A stretch of DNA of 33,485 nucleotides from Bacteroidales bacterium. Its GTDB lineage: Bacteria; Bacteroidota; Bacteroidia; Bacteroidales; P3. Positions 16,396 through 25,635 of this stretch are shown piece by piece. A model generated the notes under the pieces. That model had not been told where the DNA came from and searched no databases. It saw only the letters and a list, made by a program, of their open reading frames with translations. The stretch's first letter is position 1, and each line of letters begins with the position of its first letter. A program made the translations under genes and the position numbers. Location: the NCBI GenBank assembly GCA_017455205.1, contig JAFTBM010000042.1, forward strand, positions 1 to 33,485, written 5' to 3'.

Positions 16396-16749
16396 TCAGA
16401 CGCGTTTTTCCTTAATACGCGCCTTCTTACCCGTGAGGTTGCGCAGGTAGAATATGCGAGCGCGGCGCACTGCACCGTGCTTATTGACGTCTATCTGCTC
16501 AATAAACGGGCTGCTGAAAGGGAAGATACGTTCCACTCCCACGCCGTTGGTTACCTTGCGAACAGTAAAGGTCTCGGTTGCTCCGCTTCCGCGGCGTTGC
16601 AGCACAACACCTTGGAAGTTCTGTATCCTTTCCTTGTTTCCTTCCTTAATCTTGTAGTGAACCGTAATGGTATCGCCAGCCTTAAACTCGGGGAACTCCT
16701 TGCGAGCGGACATATCCTCGACAAACTGCATCAATTCGTTTTTTCCCAT
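16396..16749 (-). CDS. rplS: 50S ribosomal protein L19
   Basis: The 117-residue basic protein matches L19, which sits at the interface of the 30S and 50S subunits. Diagnostic stretches are [30 protein letters not shown], and [17 protein letters not shown] near the C-terminus, ending in a lysine/arginine-rich tail. It lies 40 bp after rplT on the same strand. In many bacteria rplS is instead with rpsP-rimM-trmD, so this placement next to the infC operon is notable. Confidence 0.97.
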   Translation of the reverse strand: MGKNELMQFVEDMSARKEFPEFKAGDTITVHYKIKEGNKERIQNFQGVVLQRRGSGATETFTVRKVTNGVGVERIFPFSSPFIEQIDVNKHGAVRRARIFYLRNLTGKKARIKEKRV

Positions 16750-16789
16750 GACTTTTGTTCTCTTTAGCGTTTATACACTCCAATTTCTT

Positions 16790-17134
16790 TTACTTGACCA
16801 TCTTCACCACGGCGGCAAATGCCTCGGGATGATTCATCGCGAGGTCAGCCAGCACCTTGCGGTTAAGCTCGATACCCGACTTGTGAAGTCCGCCCATGAA
16901 AACAGAATAAGAAATCCCGTTGATGCGGCAACCGGCATTGATACGGTTGATCCACAGCGAGCGGAACTCGCGCTTCTTGTTCTTGCGGTCACGGTAGGCG
17001 TAGGTCTGTCCCTTCTCCCACTTGTTCTTGGCTACTGTCCATACGTTTTTTCCTCTGCCCCAATAACCCTTGGTGCGATTGAGGATCTTCTTCCTGCGAG
17101 CCCTGGAGGCTACTGCATTGACTGATCTTGGCAT
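16790..17134 (-). CDS. rplT: 50S ribosomal protein L20
   Basis: The 114-residue protein matches L20: [18 protein letters not shown] at the N-terminus, [10 protein letters not shown], and [19 protein letters not shown]20 is needed early in 50S assembly and in many bacteria represses its own operon by binding a leader. The gap from rpmI is 150 bp, longer than usual. I see no clear structure there that would prove a leader. Confidence 0.97.
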   Translation of the reverse strand: MPRSVNAVASRARRKKILNRTKGYWGRGKNVWTVAKNKWEKGQTYAYRDRKNKKREFRSLWINRINAGCRINGISYSVFMGGLHKSGIELNRKVLADLAMNHPEAFAAVVKMVK

Positions 17135-17284
17135 AGTTTTAATTGTTTTTTTCGTTTAGGCGGCAGCCCGGTACCTTGCTGCTTCGTTTGGTTTCTACCT
17201 GCTGCACTTTCCGGCCCTAAACAATGGTTAATAACTCCTGTGTCTCTACCAGTTGAATTAATCAGACTTCTCCCACTAATTCAA

Positions 17285-17479
17285 CTAAGCTAAAAGCATG
17301 CGTTTCACGCGTGCCTCGTCGTCGCGACTGACAAGGGTCGTGTGGTCGAGGTTGCGCTTCTGAGTCGTCTCCTTTTTGGTCAGGATGTGGCTGTGGTAAG
17401 CATGCTTTCTCTTGATCTTGCCGGTGCCAGTGAAGGTGAAACGCTTCTTGGCAGCGGACTTGGTTTTCATCGTTGGCAT
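17285..17479 (-). CDS. rpmI: 50S ribosomal protein L35
   Basis: The 64-residue basic protein matches L35. [14 protein letters not shown] is the family start (usually MPKMKTKS), which supports the first [22 protein letters not shown] is also typical. It lies in the conserved infC-rpmI-rplT order. Confidence 0.97.
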   Translation of the reverse strand: MPTMKTKSAAKKRFTFTGTGKIKRKHAYHSHILTKKETTQKRNLDHTTLVSRDDEARVKRMLLA

Positions 17480-17554
17480 TACTTTACTGTTTTTTTGTTG
17501 GTTTGACTTCGGCAGGCGTTGCCTCCTGCCTCTCTTATCGATAGGTTTTGGATT

Positions 17555-18094
17555 TCACTGTTTCTTCGGTGCAATAATCATCAGCATCCGCTTGCCCTCG
17601 AGTCGCGGCATCTGCTCGGGCTTTCCGTATTCGAGCAATGCCTCGGCGAACTTGAGCAGCTGCTGCTCACCTTGCTCTTTGTAGACGATTGAACGCCCAC
17701 GGAAGAAGACATCCACCTTCACCTTGTTGCCCTCTTTGAGGAAGCGAATGGCGTGGTTGAGCTTGAACTCGAAGTCGTGGTCGTCGGTCTGCGGCGAAAG
17801 GCGTATCTCCTTGATCACTATCTTGGTCGAGTTGGCCTTGCGCTCTTTTTCGCGCTTTTTCTGCTCATAGAGGAACTTCTGGTACTCTATGATTTTGCAC
17901 ACGGGCGGATTGGCCGCAGGCGAAATCATCACCAAGTCAAGTCCGCGGTCGTAGGCACGCCGCAAGGCTTCCTTGGTGTTCATAATGGTGGGCTCCATAC
18001 CTTCGCCTACCACACGCACCATCGGCACGTCAATGCGCTCATTGATCAAGTGCTCGGGCTCTTTTTTCACCGGGCCGCGCCCTCTCTGGGGCAT
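17555..18094 (-). CDS. infC: Translation initiation factor IF-3
   Basis: IF-3 binds the 30S subunit and checks start-codon and initiator-tRNA pairing. The 179-residue product has the N-domain core INERIDVPMVRVVGEG, the linker helix rich in Lys/Glu (about 78-95), and the C-domain with EIRLSPQTDDHDFEFK and KVKVDVFFRGRS. Many bacteria start infC with AUU. Here ATG at 18094 gives a short basic leader (MPQRGRGPVKKEPEHL), but a rare upstream codon cannot be excluded. It lies 126 bp after thrS. Confidence 0.96.
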   Translation of the reverse strand: MPQRGRGPVKKEPEHLINERIDVPMVRVVGEGMEPTIMNTKEALRRAYDRGLDLVMISPAANPPVCKIIEYQKFLYEQKKREKERKANSTKIVIKEIRLSPQTDDHDFEFKLNHAIRFLKEGNKVKVDVFFRGRSIVYKEQGEQQLLKFAEALLEYGKPEQMPRLEGKRMLMIIAPKKQ

Positions 18095-18220
18095 CCTCGG
18101 GCCACTGGGTCTGAAAGGTGTTGCTATAATTTGGTTCTCCTATGTTTTGCTTTCCGCAGCCTCGGCATCGCCTGCCCGTCTGGCCAGCGCCAGCCTTGTC
18201 CTGCTTCCAGCTGTTTACTA

Positions 18221-20155
18221 TTATTTCATCACTTCTGCTATCTCATCCTCAATGATCTTGGCAAACGCCTCGGGCTGCATAGCTCCCAAATCGCCTGCCC
18301 CCTGACGGCGGACGCTGACCGTCCCATCGGCCACCTCTTTCTCGCCCATTATCAGCATAAAGGGCACTTTGGCCAACTCGGCATCGCGTATCTTCCGACC
18401 GATCTTCTCGCTCCGCCCATCGATGCTGCCGCGCAGCCCCATCTCCTCGAGCCGTACCTTCATCTCTTGCGCCTGGTCGAGGTATTTCTCGCTGACGGGC
18501 AGGATGATAAACTGCTCGGGCGCCAGCCACAGTGGGAATTTGCCCGCCGTGTGCTCTATCAGCACCGCGCAGAAACGCTCCATCGAGCCAAACGGCGCAC
18601 GGTGGATCATCACCGGGCGGTGCTTTTGGCCATCGCTACCTATGTATTCCAGCTCGAAACGTTCGGGCAGGTTGTAGTCCACCTGGATGGTACCCAGCTG
18701 CCAGCGCCGCCCGAGGGCATCCTTGACCATGAAGTCGAGCTTCGGCCCGTAGAAGGCTGCTTCGCCCAGCTCCACCTTTGCCTCGAGCCCTTTCTCCTGG
18801 CAGGCTTCGACTATGGCTCGCTCGGCTTTCTCCCAGTTCTCCTCGGTGCCGACATACTTGGCCGTGTCCTGTGGGTCGCGCAGCGAGATTTGAGCCTCCA
18901 CCTTCTCGAAGTTCAATGCCTTGAAGATGATTTCGATAATCTCCATCACCTTGATAAACTCCTCCTTCACTTGGTCGGGGCGGCAGAAGATGTGAGCATC
19001 GTCTTGCGTAAAGGAACGCACGCGCGTCAGCCCGTGCAACTCTCCGCTCTGCTCGTAGCGATAGACCGTGCCGAACTCGGCCACACGCAACGGCAGGTCG
19101 CGGTAGCTCATCGGCTCGTTCTTATATATCATGCAGTGGTGCGGGCAGTTCATCGGCTTGAGCAGGTATTCCTCGCCCTCCTCGGGGGTGGTGATGGGGC
19201 GGAAACTATCGGCCCCGTAGTGATCCCAATGGCCACTGGTTACGTAGAGCTGCTTGCCCCCGATATGCGGCGTCATCACCTGCTTGTAGCCATAGCGCTT
19301 CTGGATTTTGGTCAGGAACTCCTGCAGGCGAAGCCTGACGGCGGCCCCCTTCGGAAGCCATATCGGCAAGCCTTTACCCACCATGTCGCTGAACATGAAA
19401 AGCCCCATCTCGCGGCCTATCTTGCGGTGGTCGCGCTTCTTGGCCTCTTCGAGCAGCGCCAGGTAGTCGTCGAGCTCTTTCTTCTTGGGGAAGCTGACGG
19501 CGTAGAGCCTCGTCAGCTGCGGGCGATGCTCGTCGCCACGCCAGTAGGCTCCTGCTAGGCTGATGAGCTTCACGGCCTTGATTGGGCTGAAGTCCACCAA
19601 GTGCGGCCCGCGGCAGAGGTCGGTGAAGCGCCCGCTCTCGTAGAACGAGATGGTGCCATCCTCAAGCCCCTGGATGAGCTCCACTTTGTAGACCTCTCCC
19701 CTACCCTCAAACTCGGCCAGCGCTTCGGCTTTGCTCACCTCGCGGCGGCGAATCGGGGTCCGCGCACTGACCAGCTCCTGCATCTTCTTCTCTATCTTGG
19801 CAAAATCGTCGCTGCTCACCTGATAGGTGCCGAAGTCGATGTCGTAGTAGAAGCCGTTTTCGATGGCAGGCCCTATGCCAAATTTGATGCCGGGATAAAG
19901 CTCCTGCAAGGCCGTGGCCAGCAGGTGCGCCGAGGTGTGCCAGAAGGTACTCTTTCCCTCCTCGTCGTTCCACGTCAGCAGTTGCACCGTAGCATCAGCC
20001 TCTATCGGGCGGTAAAGTTCCACCACTTTCCCGTTCACTTTGGCCGCCAAAACATTGCGAGCCAACCCCTCGCTGATGCTTTTTGCTACATCCAAGGGGG
20101 TGGTGCCGAGCTCATACTGCCGCACAGAACCATCTGGCAACGTGATATTTATCAT
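18221..20155 (-). CDS. thrS: Threonyl-tRNA synthetase
   Basis: This class II synthetase charges tRNA-Thr. The 644-residue length is normal. The TGS domain (1-60) is followed by the editing domain with the HxxxH motif H73/H77 (HTSAHLL). The catalytic core has motif 2 around [15 protein letters not shown] (361-375) and the zinc cysteine C337 in MNCPHHCM. The anticodon-binding domain runs from about 540 ([15 protein letters not shown]) to the end. It heads the thrS-infC-rpmI-rplT-rplS unit. A candidate -7 box (20193-20200) lies about 38 bp upstream. I see no T-box leader. Confidence 0.98.
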   Translation of the reverse strand: MINITLPDGSVRQYELGTTPLDVAKSISEGLARNVLAAKVNGKVVELYRPIEADATVQLLTWNDEEGKSTFWHTSAHLLATALQELYPGIKFGIGPAIENGFYYDIDFGTYQVSSDDFAKIEKKMQELVSARTPIRRREVSKAEALAEFEGRGEVYKVELIQGLEDGTISFYESGRFTDLCRGPHLVDFSPIKAVKLISLAGAYWRGDEHRPQLTRLYAVSFPKKKELDDYLALLEEAKKRDHRKIGREMGLFMFSDMVGKGLPIWLPKGAAVRLRLQEFLTKIQKRYGYKQVMTPHIGGKQLYVTSGHWDHYGADSFRPITTPEEGEEYLLKPMNCPHHCMIYKNEPMSYRDLPLRVAEFGTVYRYEQSGELHGLTRVRSFTQDDAHIFCRPDQVKEEFIKVMEIIEIIFKALNFEKVEAQISLRDPQDTAKYVGTEENWEKAERAIVEACQEKGLEAKVELGEAAFYGPKLDFMVKDALGRRWQLGTIQVDYNLPERFELEYIGSDGQKHRPVMIHRAPFGSMERFCAVLIEHTAGKFPLWLAPEQFIILPVSEKYLDQAQEMKVRLEEMGLRGSIDGRSEKIGRKIRDAELAKVPFMLIMGEKEVADGTVSVRRQGAGDLGAMQPEAFAKIIEDEIAEVMK

Positions 20156-20192
20156 CTTTCTTGCTATCTAATTGGCCTTATAATTCAGACTG

Positions 20193-20200
20193 CAAATATA
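20193..20200 (-). promoter_or_regulatory. Possible -7 box for thrS
   Basis: TATATTTG on the minus strand matches TAnnTTTG and lies 37 bp before the thrS ATG. A TTG lies 17 bp further upstream (20218-20220), slightly shorter spacing than the usual 19-21 bp. Confidence 0.55.
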
Positions 20201-20275
20201 CAACTTTTTCGCAATACCAAGAAATTATTTTTCTTTCATCCCCAGCAGTATTACCCCACCACTGCGGGCTGTAAG

Positions 20276-20992
20276 CTACCGCTCTTTCAGCCCTCCGTAG
20301 CTCGCCAAAGCCTCGCGGTAGGCCGCCTCGGTGGTGTACTCCTTGTAGAGCTCGCAGCGGCTCAAGGCTCGCTGCGTGGAACAACGCTCGCCCTGCACCA
20401 TCACCAGTGCCCAGCCAGTCATCGCATCGGCGAACTGGCTGCCCACCAGTGCCAATCCGCCCTCCACCTGCTGGAAATCGGCCTTCGTTGGGTGGCTCAC
20501 GCCAATGCGGAGCACAGGCCAGCGACCCTCCATCCGCTGCATCAGCTGGTAGAGCCGCAGCTCAACACGGCGGGGAATCTCTTGCAGGCCAGTCAGCAGC
20601 GCCGCCTCGCCCTCCACCTCGCCCAGCCACTGCTTGACCTCGGGCAGTGTGCCTTCGCTGACGGGCATATCGGGCAGCAGCAGCGAGGCACCCTGTGCTT
20701 TGGCATCGGCGGGTAGGTAGACCGTCGGCAGAGCCATAGCCAGCGAGCGGAAACGGGCGTAGGCGTTGATGCCAGCGTTGAACATAGGCTTTACGCCGCA
20801 ATCCAGCATCTGCCAAAGCACGATGCTGTGGCCCAGCCGCTGCCGGAGGTCGAACTGTGCCCTCGTCCGCCGTTCGGGTTGCCGACTGATGCTGGGCCGC
20901 GCAATGGTTCTATCCTTCCAACGATAGACCGTCAATCCAGCTTTTTTGATTCTTCCAGTGAACACAAGGCCATTGGGTTTGTTTTTGCTCAT
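20276..20992 (-). CDS. Unrecognised 238-residue protein
   Basis: I do not recognise this family firmly. There is no signal peptide or membrane segment. The N-terminus (FTGRIKKAGLTVYRWKDRTIARPS) with a following QPERRTRAQFDLRQRLGH stretch recalls short Bacteroidota proteins of the DUF6266 kind, but this is a weak likeness. The rest is mixed alpha/beta with many Arg and Gln residues. ATG at 20992 is the first in frame. A well-formed promoter (21181-21211) lies about 190 bp upstream, and the predicted 5' leader contains the 11-bp hairpin array (21046-21122). thrS lies downstream on the same strand. Confidence 0.7.
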   Translation of the reverse strand: MSKNKPNGLVFTGRIKKAGLTVYRWKDRTIARPSISRQPERRTRAQFDLRQRLGHSIVLWQMLDCGVKPMFNAGINAYARFRSLAMALPTVYLPADAKAQGASLLLPDMPVSEGTLPEVKQWLGEVEGEAALLTGLQEIPRRVELRLYQLMQRMEGRWPVLRIGVSHPTKADFQQVEGGLALVGSQFADAMTGWALVMVQGERCSTQRALSRCELYKEYTTEAAYREALASYGGLKER

Positions 20993-21045
20993 AGCTTTTA
21001 CATTTTTGATGGTTAAACAACAGGTTTATCTCTTGCATTGGTTTT

Positions 21046-21122
21046 CAATCGAATGCCAATCGAAATTCAATCGTTCTTCAATCGGCAATTGAAGAACGAT
21101 TGAAGAACGATTGAAGAACGAT
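21046..21122. repeat. 11-bp-period array forming a 15-bp hairpin
   Basis: Seven consecutive 11-bp units run in exact phase: four beginning CAATCG (21046, 21057, 21068, 21079) and three identical TGAAGAACGAT (21090, 21101, 21112). The two halves are inverted. CAATCGTTCTTCAAT (21068-21082) is the perfect reverse complement of 21088-21102, with a 5-nt loop. If the promoter at 21181-21211 is used, the array lies in the 5' leader of the gene at 20276-20992. Confidence 0.9.
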
Positions 21123-21180
21123 TGAGGAAAATGCTTAATGTTAGCGGTTTGCATAATGATTAGATTTTTGTTCGACAGGG

Positions 21181-21211
21181 CAAAGATACGCAGGCGGTGG
21201 CAGCGGGGCAA
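21181..21211 (-). promoter_or_regulatory. Bacteroidota-type promoter for the 238-residue gene
   Basis: On the minus strand TTG (21209-21211) is followed after 20 bp by TATCTTTG (21181-21188), a full match to the family consensus. The implied leader is about 180 nt. Confidence 0.7.
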
Positions 21212-21408
21212 GTCCCGTCGGCAAGTGGCGGACATGGTCGGCGATTGTCGCATGGTAGGCTGTTTCCATCCTGCGGCAGGTGGCTTTCGAAGCGTTTTTG
21301 GAGGCGAGGGGCAATAAACGGGGACCGACTCCGTTTTATAGCGGAAGAAAGTCTTCGCCCCGAAGGGTGGAGACGGCACAGAGAGACACACAGCATACCG
21401 ACCGAACG

Positions 21409-22416
21409 ATGAGCAGCAACTTTGTGGATTACGTGAAGATTATGGTGCGCAGCGGCAAGGGTGGCGCGGGGAGCGCACACCTGCTGCGGGTGAAATACAA
21501 CGCCAAGGCAGGCCCCGACGGGGGCGACGGCGGGCGAGGGGGACACGTGGTGCTTCGGGGCAATGCGCAGCGGTGGACGCTGCTGCACTTGAAGTATACC
21601 AAGCATGTCTTTGCCGAGGATGGGCAGGCCGGTGGGGAGAACCTTCGGACGGGGCGCATGGGGAGGGACGAGGTGCTGGAGGTGCCGCTGGGTTGCGTGT
21701 GCCGCGATGCCGAGTCGGGCGAATGGCTGGGCGAGGTGACGGAGGATGGGCAGGAGCTGATTATCGCCCGCGGCGGGCGTGGGGGCTTGGGCAACGACCA
21801 CTTCAAGAGTGCCACCAACCAGACGCCGCGCTACGCGCAGCCGGGCGAGCCGGCGGAGGAGCGGTGGGTGGTGATCGAGCTCAAAGTGCTGGCCGATGTG
21901 GGGCTGGTGGGCTTCCCCAATGCAGGCAAGAGCACGCTGCTGAGTGCCATCAGTGCGGCGCGGCCCGAGATAGCCGACTACCCGTTCACCACGATGACGC
22001 CCAACCTGGGGATCGTGAAGTATCGCGACGAGCGCTCGTTCTGCGTGGCCGACATACCGGGCATCATCGAGGGAGCATCGGAGGGCAAGGGGCTGGGCCT
22101 ACGCTTCCTGCGCCACATCGAGCGCAACTCGATACTGCTCTTTATGGTCAGCTGCGAGCAGCTGGAGGTGGAGCGTGAGTATCGGGTGCTGCTGGGCGAG
22201 CTGGAGAAGTACAATCCCGAGCTGCTCGACAAGCGGCGGCTGCTGGCCGTCAGCAAGTGCGACCTGATGGACGAGGCGATGCAGGAGCAGCTCCGAGCCC
22301 ACCTGCCCGATGGGGTGGAGGCACTGTTTATCAGTGCGGTGAGCGGACAGAACATCCAGCAGCTGAAAGACAAGATCTACCAATACCTGACCGAAGATGA
22401 TAGCGACGCTCAATGA
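21409..22416 (+). CDS. obg: GTPase Obg
   Basis: This essential GTPase is linked to 50S ribosome assembly and stress control. I start at 21409 ([19 protein letters not shown]), giving 335 residues. The glycine-rich Obg fold (1-158) contains [13 protein letters not shown] and [13 protein letters not shown]. The GTPase domain has the P-loop GFPNAGKST (168-176), switch region [11 protein letters not shown], and [17 protein letters not shown]4 is SKCD rather than the usual NKxD. There is no long C-terminal extension. The last 20 bp overlap the PAP2 gene. Confidence 0.97.
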   Translation: MSSNFVDYVKIMVRSGKGGAGSAHLLRVKYNAKAGPDGGDGGRGGHVVLRGNAQRWTLLHLKYTKHVFAEDGQAGGENLRTGRMGRDEVLEVPLGCVCRDAESGEWLGEVTEDGQELIIARGGRGGLGNDHFKSATNQTPRYAQPGEPAEERWVVIELKVLADVGLVGFPNAGKSTLLSAISAARPEIADYPFTTMTPNLGIVKYRDERSFCVADIPGIIEGASEGKGLGLRFLRHIERNSILLFMVSCEQLEVEREYRVLLGELEKYNPELLDKRRLLAVSKCDLMDEAMQEQLRAHLPDGVEALFISAVSGQNIQQLKDKIYQYLTEDDSDAQ

Positions 22417-22993
22417 GTGGGATACGTGGTGCTTCCGCTGGGTCAATGGCCACCACTGCGAGGCGATGGACTGGCTGATGTGGGGTGTGAGCCAGCATTG
22501 GTCGTGGGCGGTGGTGCTGGTGCTAGCCTTCAGCCTGCTCACCATGCGCCGCGAACCGAGGCGGTGGTGGGTCGTGGTGGTGGGCGTTGTGCTATGCTTC
22601 CTGCTGGCCGACCAGGGGAGCGTGCAGCTGTTTAAGAACACGGTGTGCCGCCTGCGGCCATGCCATGCGCTGGAGGGGGTGAGGATGTTTCGCACGGGTT
22701 GCGGTGGGCAGTACGGCTTTGTCAGCTCGCATGCGGCCAATGCCTTTGCGATAGCTACGCTGCTGTGGATGCGCTATCGGCGGTGGGAGGGGCACAGCCG
22801 TGGGCGTGCGCTGCTGGGGCCAGGGTTTCTGCTGCTTTGGGCGGTAGCCACCAGCTATAGCCGTGCCTACCTGGGCAAGCACTATCCGGGCGACCTGCTG
22901 TGTGGGGCACTTTTTGGAGTGATTATTGGGTTGATTATCTGGCAGTTGATGAGTTGGATAGAAAAAAAGTGCCTCCGAAGTGAAACAAAATGA
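22397..22993 (+). CDS. PAP2-family membrane phosphatase
   Basis: The 198-residue membrane protein carries the three PAP2 motifs: [13 protein letters not shown] (in place of PSGH), and [12 protein letters not shown]. About five membrane helices are visible. Likely substrates are undecaprenyl pyrophosphate or lipid A phosphate groups; the sequence alone does not decide. It begins inside the obg end (20-bp overlap), so the two are translated together, and a terminator follows at 23067-23098. Confidence 0.9.
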   Translation: MIATLNEWDTWCFRWVNGHHCEAMDWLMWGVSQHWSWAVVLVLAFSLLTMRREPRRWWVVVVGVVLCFLLADQGSVQLFKNTVCRLRPCHALEGVRMFRTGCGGQYGFVSSHAANAFAIATLLWMRYRRWEGHSRGRALLGPGFLLLWAVATSYSRAYLGKHYPGDLLCGALFGVIIGLIIWQLMSWIEKKCLRSETK

Positions 22994-23066
22994 GGCCGAC
23001 GGCGTTATATGAGGTGTGCTTGCTTAGTTTTGCCCTAATGGGCGAACTGGGAAAATGTGTTTTCAG

Positions 23067-23098
23067 GCGCTTTGCCAGGGGTGGCAAGGCGCTTTTTT
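23067..23098 (+). terminator. Terminator after the PAP2 gene, directly before cvpA
   Basis: A 10-bp stem with one G-T pair (23067-23076 with 23083-23092) has a 6-nt loop and is followed by six T residues. It ends obg-PAP2 transcripts. It finishes only 17 bp before the cvpA start, leaving no room for a normal promoter after it. Confidence 0.88.
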
Positions 23099-23115
23099 GA
23101 TGCTGGGAGTCAAAA

Positions 23116-23628
23116 GTGAATGCGATAGACATAGTGCTGCTGCTGCCGATGGCCTACCTGACGTATAAGGGATGGCGGCGGGGATTGGTGCGCGAGGTAG
23201 CCACGCTGGCGGGGGTGGTGGCTGGGATATGGGCGGCGGTGCACCTCTCGCAGCAGGTGGCACAGTGGCTGCAGCTGGGGGACGAGACCTCGGTGCTGGT
23301 GGCCTTCCTGGTGTGCTTCGTCGGGGCAATGGTGCTGGCCTATTTGGCTGGAAGGATGGTGGAGGGAATGATGAAGGCCATACATATCGGGGTAGCCAAC
23401 CGCATAGCTGGTGCGGCGCTGGGGCTGGTCAAGGCAGTGTGTGTGCTGGCGGTTCTGCTCAACTACCTGGTGCTGCTCGACAGCCGCGGGGAGCTGCTCA
23501 AAGCCGAGACGCGGCAGGAGAGCAGGCTCTACGCCCCCGTCTACCACACAGGCAATCGGCTGACGGCCTCGCTCAAAAGCTATATCGAAGACCACCGCCA
23601 AGCGTGGGGAAAGGAGCTCGGACGATGA
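23116..23628 (+). CDS. cvpA: CvpA family membrane protein
   Basis: The 170-residue protein has four hydrophobic segments and matches the CvpA family: NAIDIVLLLPMAYLTYKGWRRGLVRE at the start, then a glycine-rich GRMVEGMMKAIHIGVANRIAGAALG segment in shortened form below the family pattern. CvpA is tied to colicin V production and envelope stress in other bacteria. The start is GTG at 23116, because a stop codon lies at 23098-23100 in frame and no ATG is available. It overlaps dus by 4 bp. Confidence 0.88.
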   Translation: MNAIDIVLLLPMAYLTYKGWRRGLVREVATLAGVVAGIWAAVHLSQQVAQWLQLGDETSVLVAFLVCFVGAMVLAYLAGRMVEGMMKAIHIGVANRIAGAALGLVKAVCVLAVLLNYLVLLDSRGELLKAETRQESRLYAPVYHTGNRLTASLKSYIEDHRQAWGKELGR

Positions 23629-24572
23629 TACTGGCACCGATGCAGGGGCTGACGGAGCTGCTCTTCCGCCGCACGTATGAGGAATGCTTCCCAGGAGCTA
23701 TACGGTTGGCCATCAGCCCGTTTCTCTCGCTGACGCATGGCATCACGCAGCGGCGCGAGTTCAGCCTCGAGGCCGTACGCTTTGCCGACGTTTGGCCTGC
23801 GGCCAATCGGGGGAGCATACCCGTGGTGCCGCAGATACTGGGCAAAGAGCCCGAGGAATTTGTAGCCTTGGCCAACGCACTGGCCGACGCGGGCTACAGC
23901 GAGGTGAACTGGAACATCGGTTGCCCCATGCGAGCCATCACAGCCAAGCACCGCGGCAGCGGTATCCTCCCCTACCCCGACGAGGTACGGGCGTTGCTGG
24001 AGGCCGTGATGCCGCGAATGCGGGCCAAGCTGAGCGTCAAAATGCGTCTGGGACTGAAAGATAAGGGCGAGATACTGGCACTGGTGCCCGTGCTCAACGA
24101 CTTTCCCTTGGCCTCGGTGGCCATTCATCCCCGCTTGGGTCGGCAGCAATACACGGGGCAGTGCGACCTCGATGCCTTCTGCCAGGCAGCCGATAGGCTA
24201 CGCCACAGAGTGATCTACAACGGCGACATCACCAGCGCGGCTGACGCACAGCGGGTGCACGAGAGGTGGCCACAGGTGGCCGAGCTGATGGTGGGGCGCG
24301 GAGTGCTATCCAACCCCACGTTGCCGCTGGAGCTCGCAGGGGTTTCCTTTTCCGAAGCCGAGCGGCACACTGCTGCTTGCCGCCTCATCCGCCGACTGAT
24401 GGAGGCCATCGGGGAGCGGTACGGGACGAGCGAAAGTGCGGTTCGCAAAGCGAAGGAATACTGGTGCCTGCTGTGGCACTCGCTGCCCGTCAGCGAAGTG
24501 CAGGCACGGCAGGTGCTGCGGGCTGGGGAGTGGGAGGCTGTTGATAAAATGGTGAAAGAAATGACACAATAA
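23625..24572 (+). CDS. tRNA-dihydrouridine synthase family protein
   Basis: This flavoenzyme reduces uridines in tRNA. I start at ATG 23625 (MILAPMQGLTELLFRR), giving 315 residues; the longer frame back to 23172 is antisense-like shadow in cvpA. The TIM-barrel signature APMQGLT is at the N-terminus, the catalytic cysteine is in NWNIGCPM, and SVKMRLGLKD, VAIHPRLGRQQYTG and YNGDI follow in the usual order. MVGRGVLSNP closes the FMN-binding region. The exact Dus class (A, B or C) is not clear. ATGA overlap with cvpA implies coupling. Confidence 0.93.
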   Translation: MILAPMQGLTELLFRRTYEECFPGAIRLAISPFLSLTHGITQRREFSLEAVRFADVWPAANRGSIPVVPQILGKEPEEFVALANALADAGYSEVNWNIGCPMRAITAKHRGSGILPYPDEVRALLEAVMPRMRAKLSVKMRLGLKDKGEILALVPVLNDFPLASVAIHPRLGRQQYTGQCDLDAFCQAADRLRHRVIYNGDITSAADAQRVHERWPQVAELMVGRGVLSNPTLPLELAGVSFSEAERHTAACRLIRRLMEAIGERYGTSESAVRKAKEYWCLLWHSLPVSEVQARQVLRAGEWEAVDKMVKEMTQ

Positions 24573-24601
24573 AAGACGCCGCCGAGCGTAATTAAGAGCG
24601 T

Positions 24602-25600
24602 ATGGGAAGAAAAAACATATCTGCACTGCTGCTGCTGGCGTTGGCACTGATGGCCACTGCCTGCGGCACGAAGAAAGTCTCCCCCACCGAGAGCGATGCT
24701 ACCCGCCTTGAAGCACTCGACCTGCAGATACAGCGCCACCCTCGGCGGGCCGAGTTGCTTGCCGAGCGAGGGCAACTGCTGGTCAAGATGGGGCGTGCAA
24801 AAGAGGGACTCGACGACCTGCGGCAGGCCGTAAAGCTCAAGCCCGAAGAGGTGGACTACCTGATGGCGTTGGCCGATGCCTACTTTGCCAACGGCAATAC
24901 CGACCAGAGCTACAGCACCCTGTCGCAGGCCGAGCAACTGGCTCCCAACCGCACCGACGTACACTTGAAGATGGGGGAAATCACCTATGTCCGCCGCGAT
25001 TTTGACCGGTCGCTACGCAGCTTGAGCCGCGTTACCGAGGTAGAACCCAACAATCGCGTCGCCCTCTACATGAAAGCCTCCATCTACAAGGAAAAAGGCG
25101 ACACCGCCGAGGCGGTTACCCTCTTCCGCCGAGTGAGCGACCTCTATCCCGACTACGCTCCCGCCTACGAAGAACTGGGGACTCTCTACGCCACACGCGA
25201 CATAGACCTCGCCACCGACTACCTCACCACCGCCTTGCGGCTCGACTCGACCAACACCAACACCATGTACGCCCTCGCCCTCTGCCACCAGACGGCTGGC
25301 CGCATGGAGGATGCCGAGGCACTCTACCATCGGCTGCTTGAACGCAACCCCAAGAGTGCCGATGCACTGCACAACCTGGGCTACATCGAGCTCTTCCACT
25401 ATAAGGACTATCCACGTGCCATCGACTACTTCACCCAAGCGCTTGAGGCCGATGGTGGACACACGGCGGCATGGGTGAACCGTGGCATCGCCCACGAACT
25501 GGCAGGCCACACCACCGAGGCACGGCGCGACTACCAAGCGGCTCTTGACCTCGACCCCGACTTTACCCCCGCTATCGAGGGGCTCAACCGAACGAAATAA
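24602..25600 (+). CDS. TPR-repeat lipoprotein
   Basis: The 332-residue protein has a lipoprotein signal with lipobox ATAC (cysteine at about residue 21). It is followed by about eight tetratricopeptide repeats up to the end, e.g. AYEELGTLYATRDIDLATDY and ALHNLGYIELFHYKDYPRAI. Such proteins are scaffolds for protein contacts, here probably facing the periplasm from the outer or inner membrane. It lies 29 bp after the dus gene and 35 bp before pyrB, so it may belong to the same transcript. The partner is unknown. Confidence 0.9.
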   Translation: MGRKNISALLLLALALMATACGTKKVSPTESDATRLEALDLQIQRHPRRAELLAERGQLLVKMGRAKEGLDDLRQAVKLKPEEVDYLMALADAYFANGNTDQSYSTLSQAEQLAPNRTDVHLKMGEITYVRRDFDRSLRSLSRVTEVEPNNRVALYMKASIYKEKGDTAEAVTLFRRVSDLYPDYAPAYEELGTLYATRDIDLATDYLTTALRLDSTNTNTMYALALCHQTAGRMEDAEALYHRLLERNPKSADALHNLGYIELFHYKDYPRAIDYFTQALEADGGHTAAWVNRGIAHELAGHTTEARRDYQAALDLDPDFTPAIEGLNRTK

Positions 25601-25635
25601 ACACCCCATCATAACACAACATAAACCACAAATCT

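Larger units (their letters stand above)
20993..21408. other. Divergent region between the 238-residue gene and obg
   Basis: This gap of about 416 bp holds the 11-bp array and the minus-strand promoter. I see no TAnnTTTG box for obg on the plus strand. The frame upstream of obg (from 21280) is open but does not resemble Obg, so I treat it as non-coding. Confidence 0.55.

Noticed and set aside
17753-19558. 601-codon open frame on the plus strand
   Set aside because: It is antisense to infC and thrS, both unambiguous. The frame is a codon-bias shadow.
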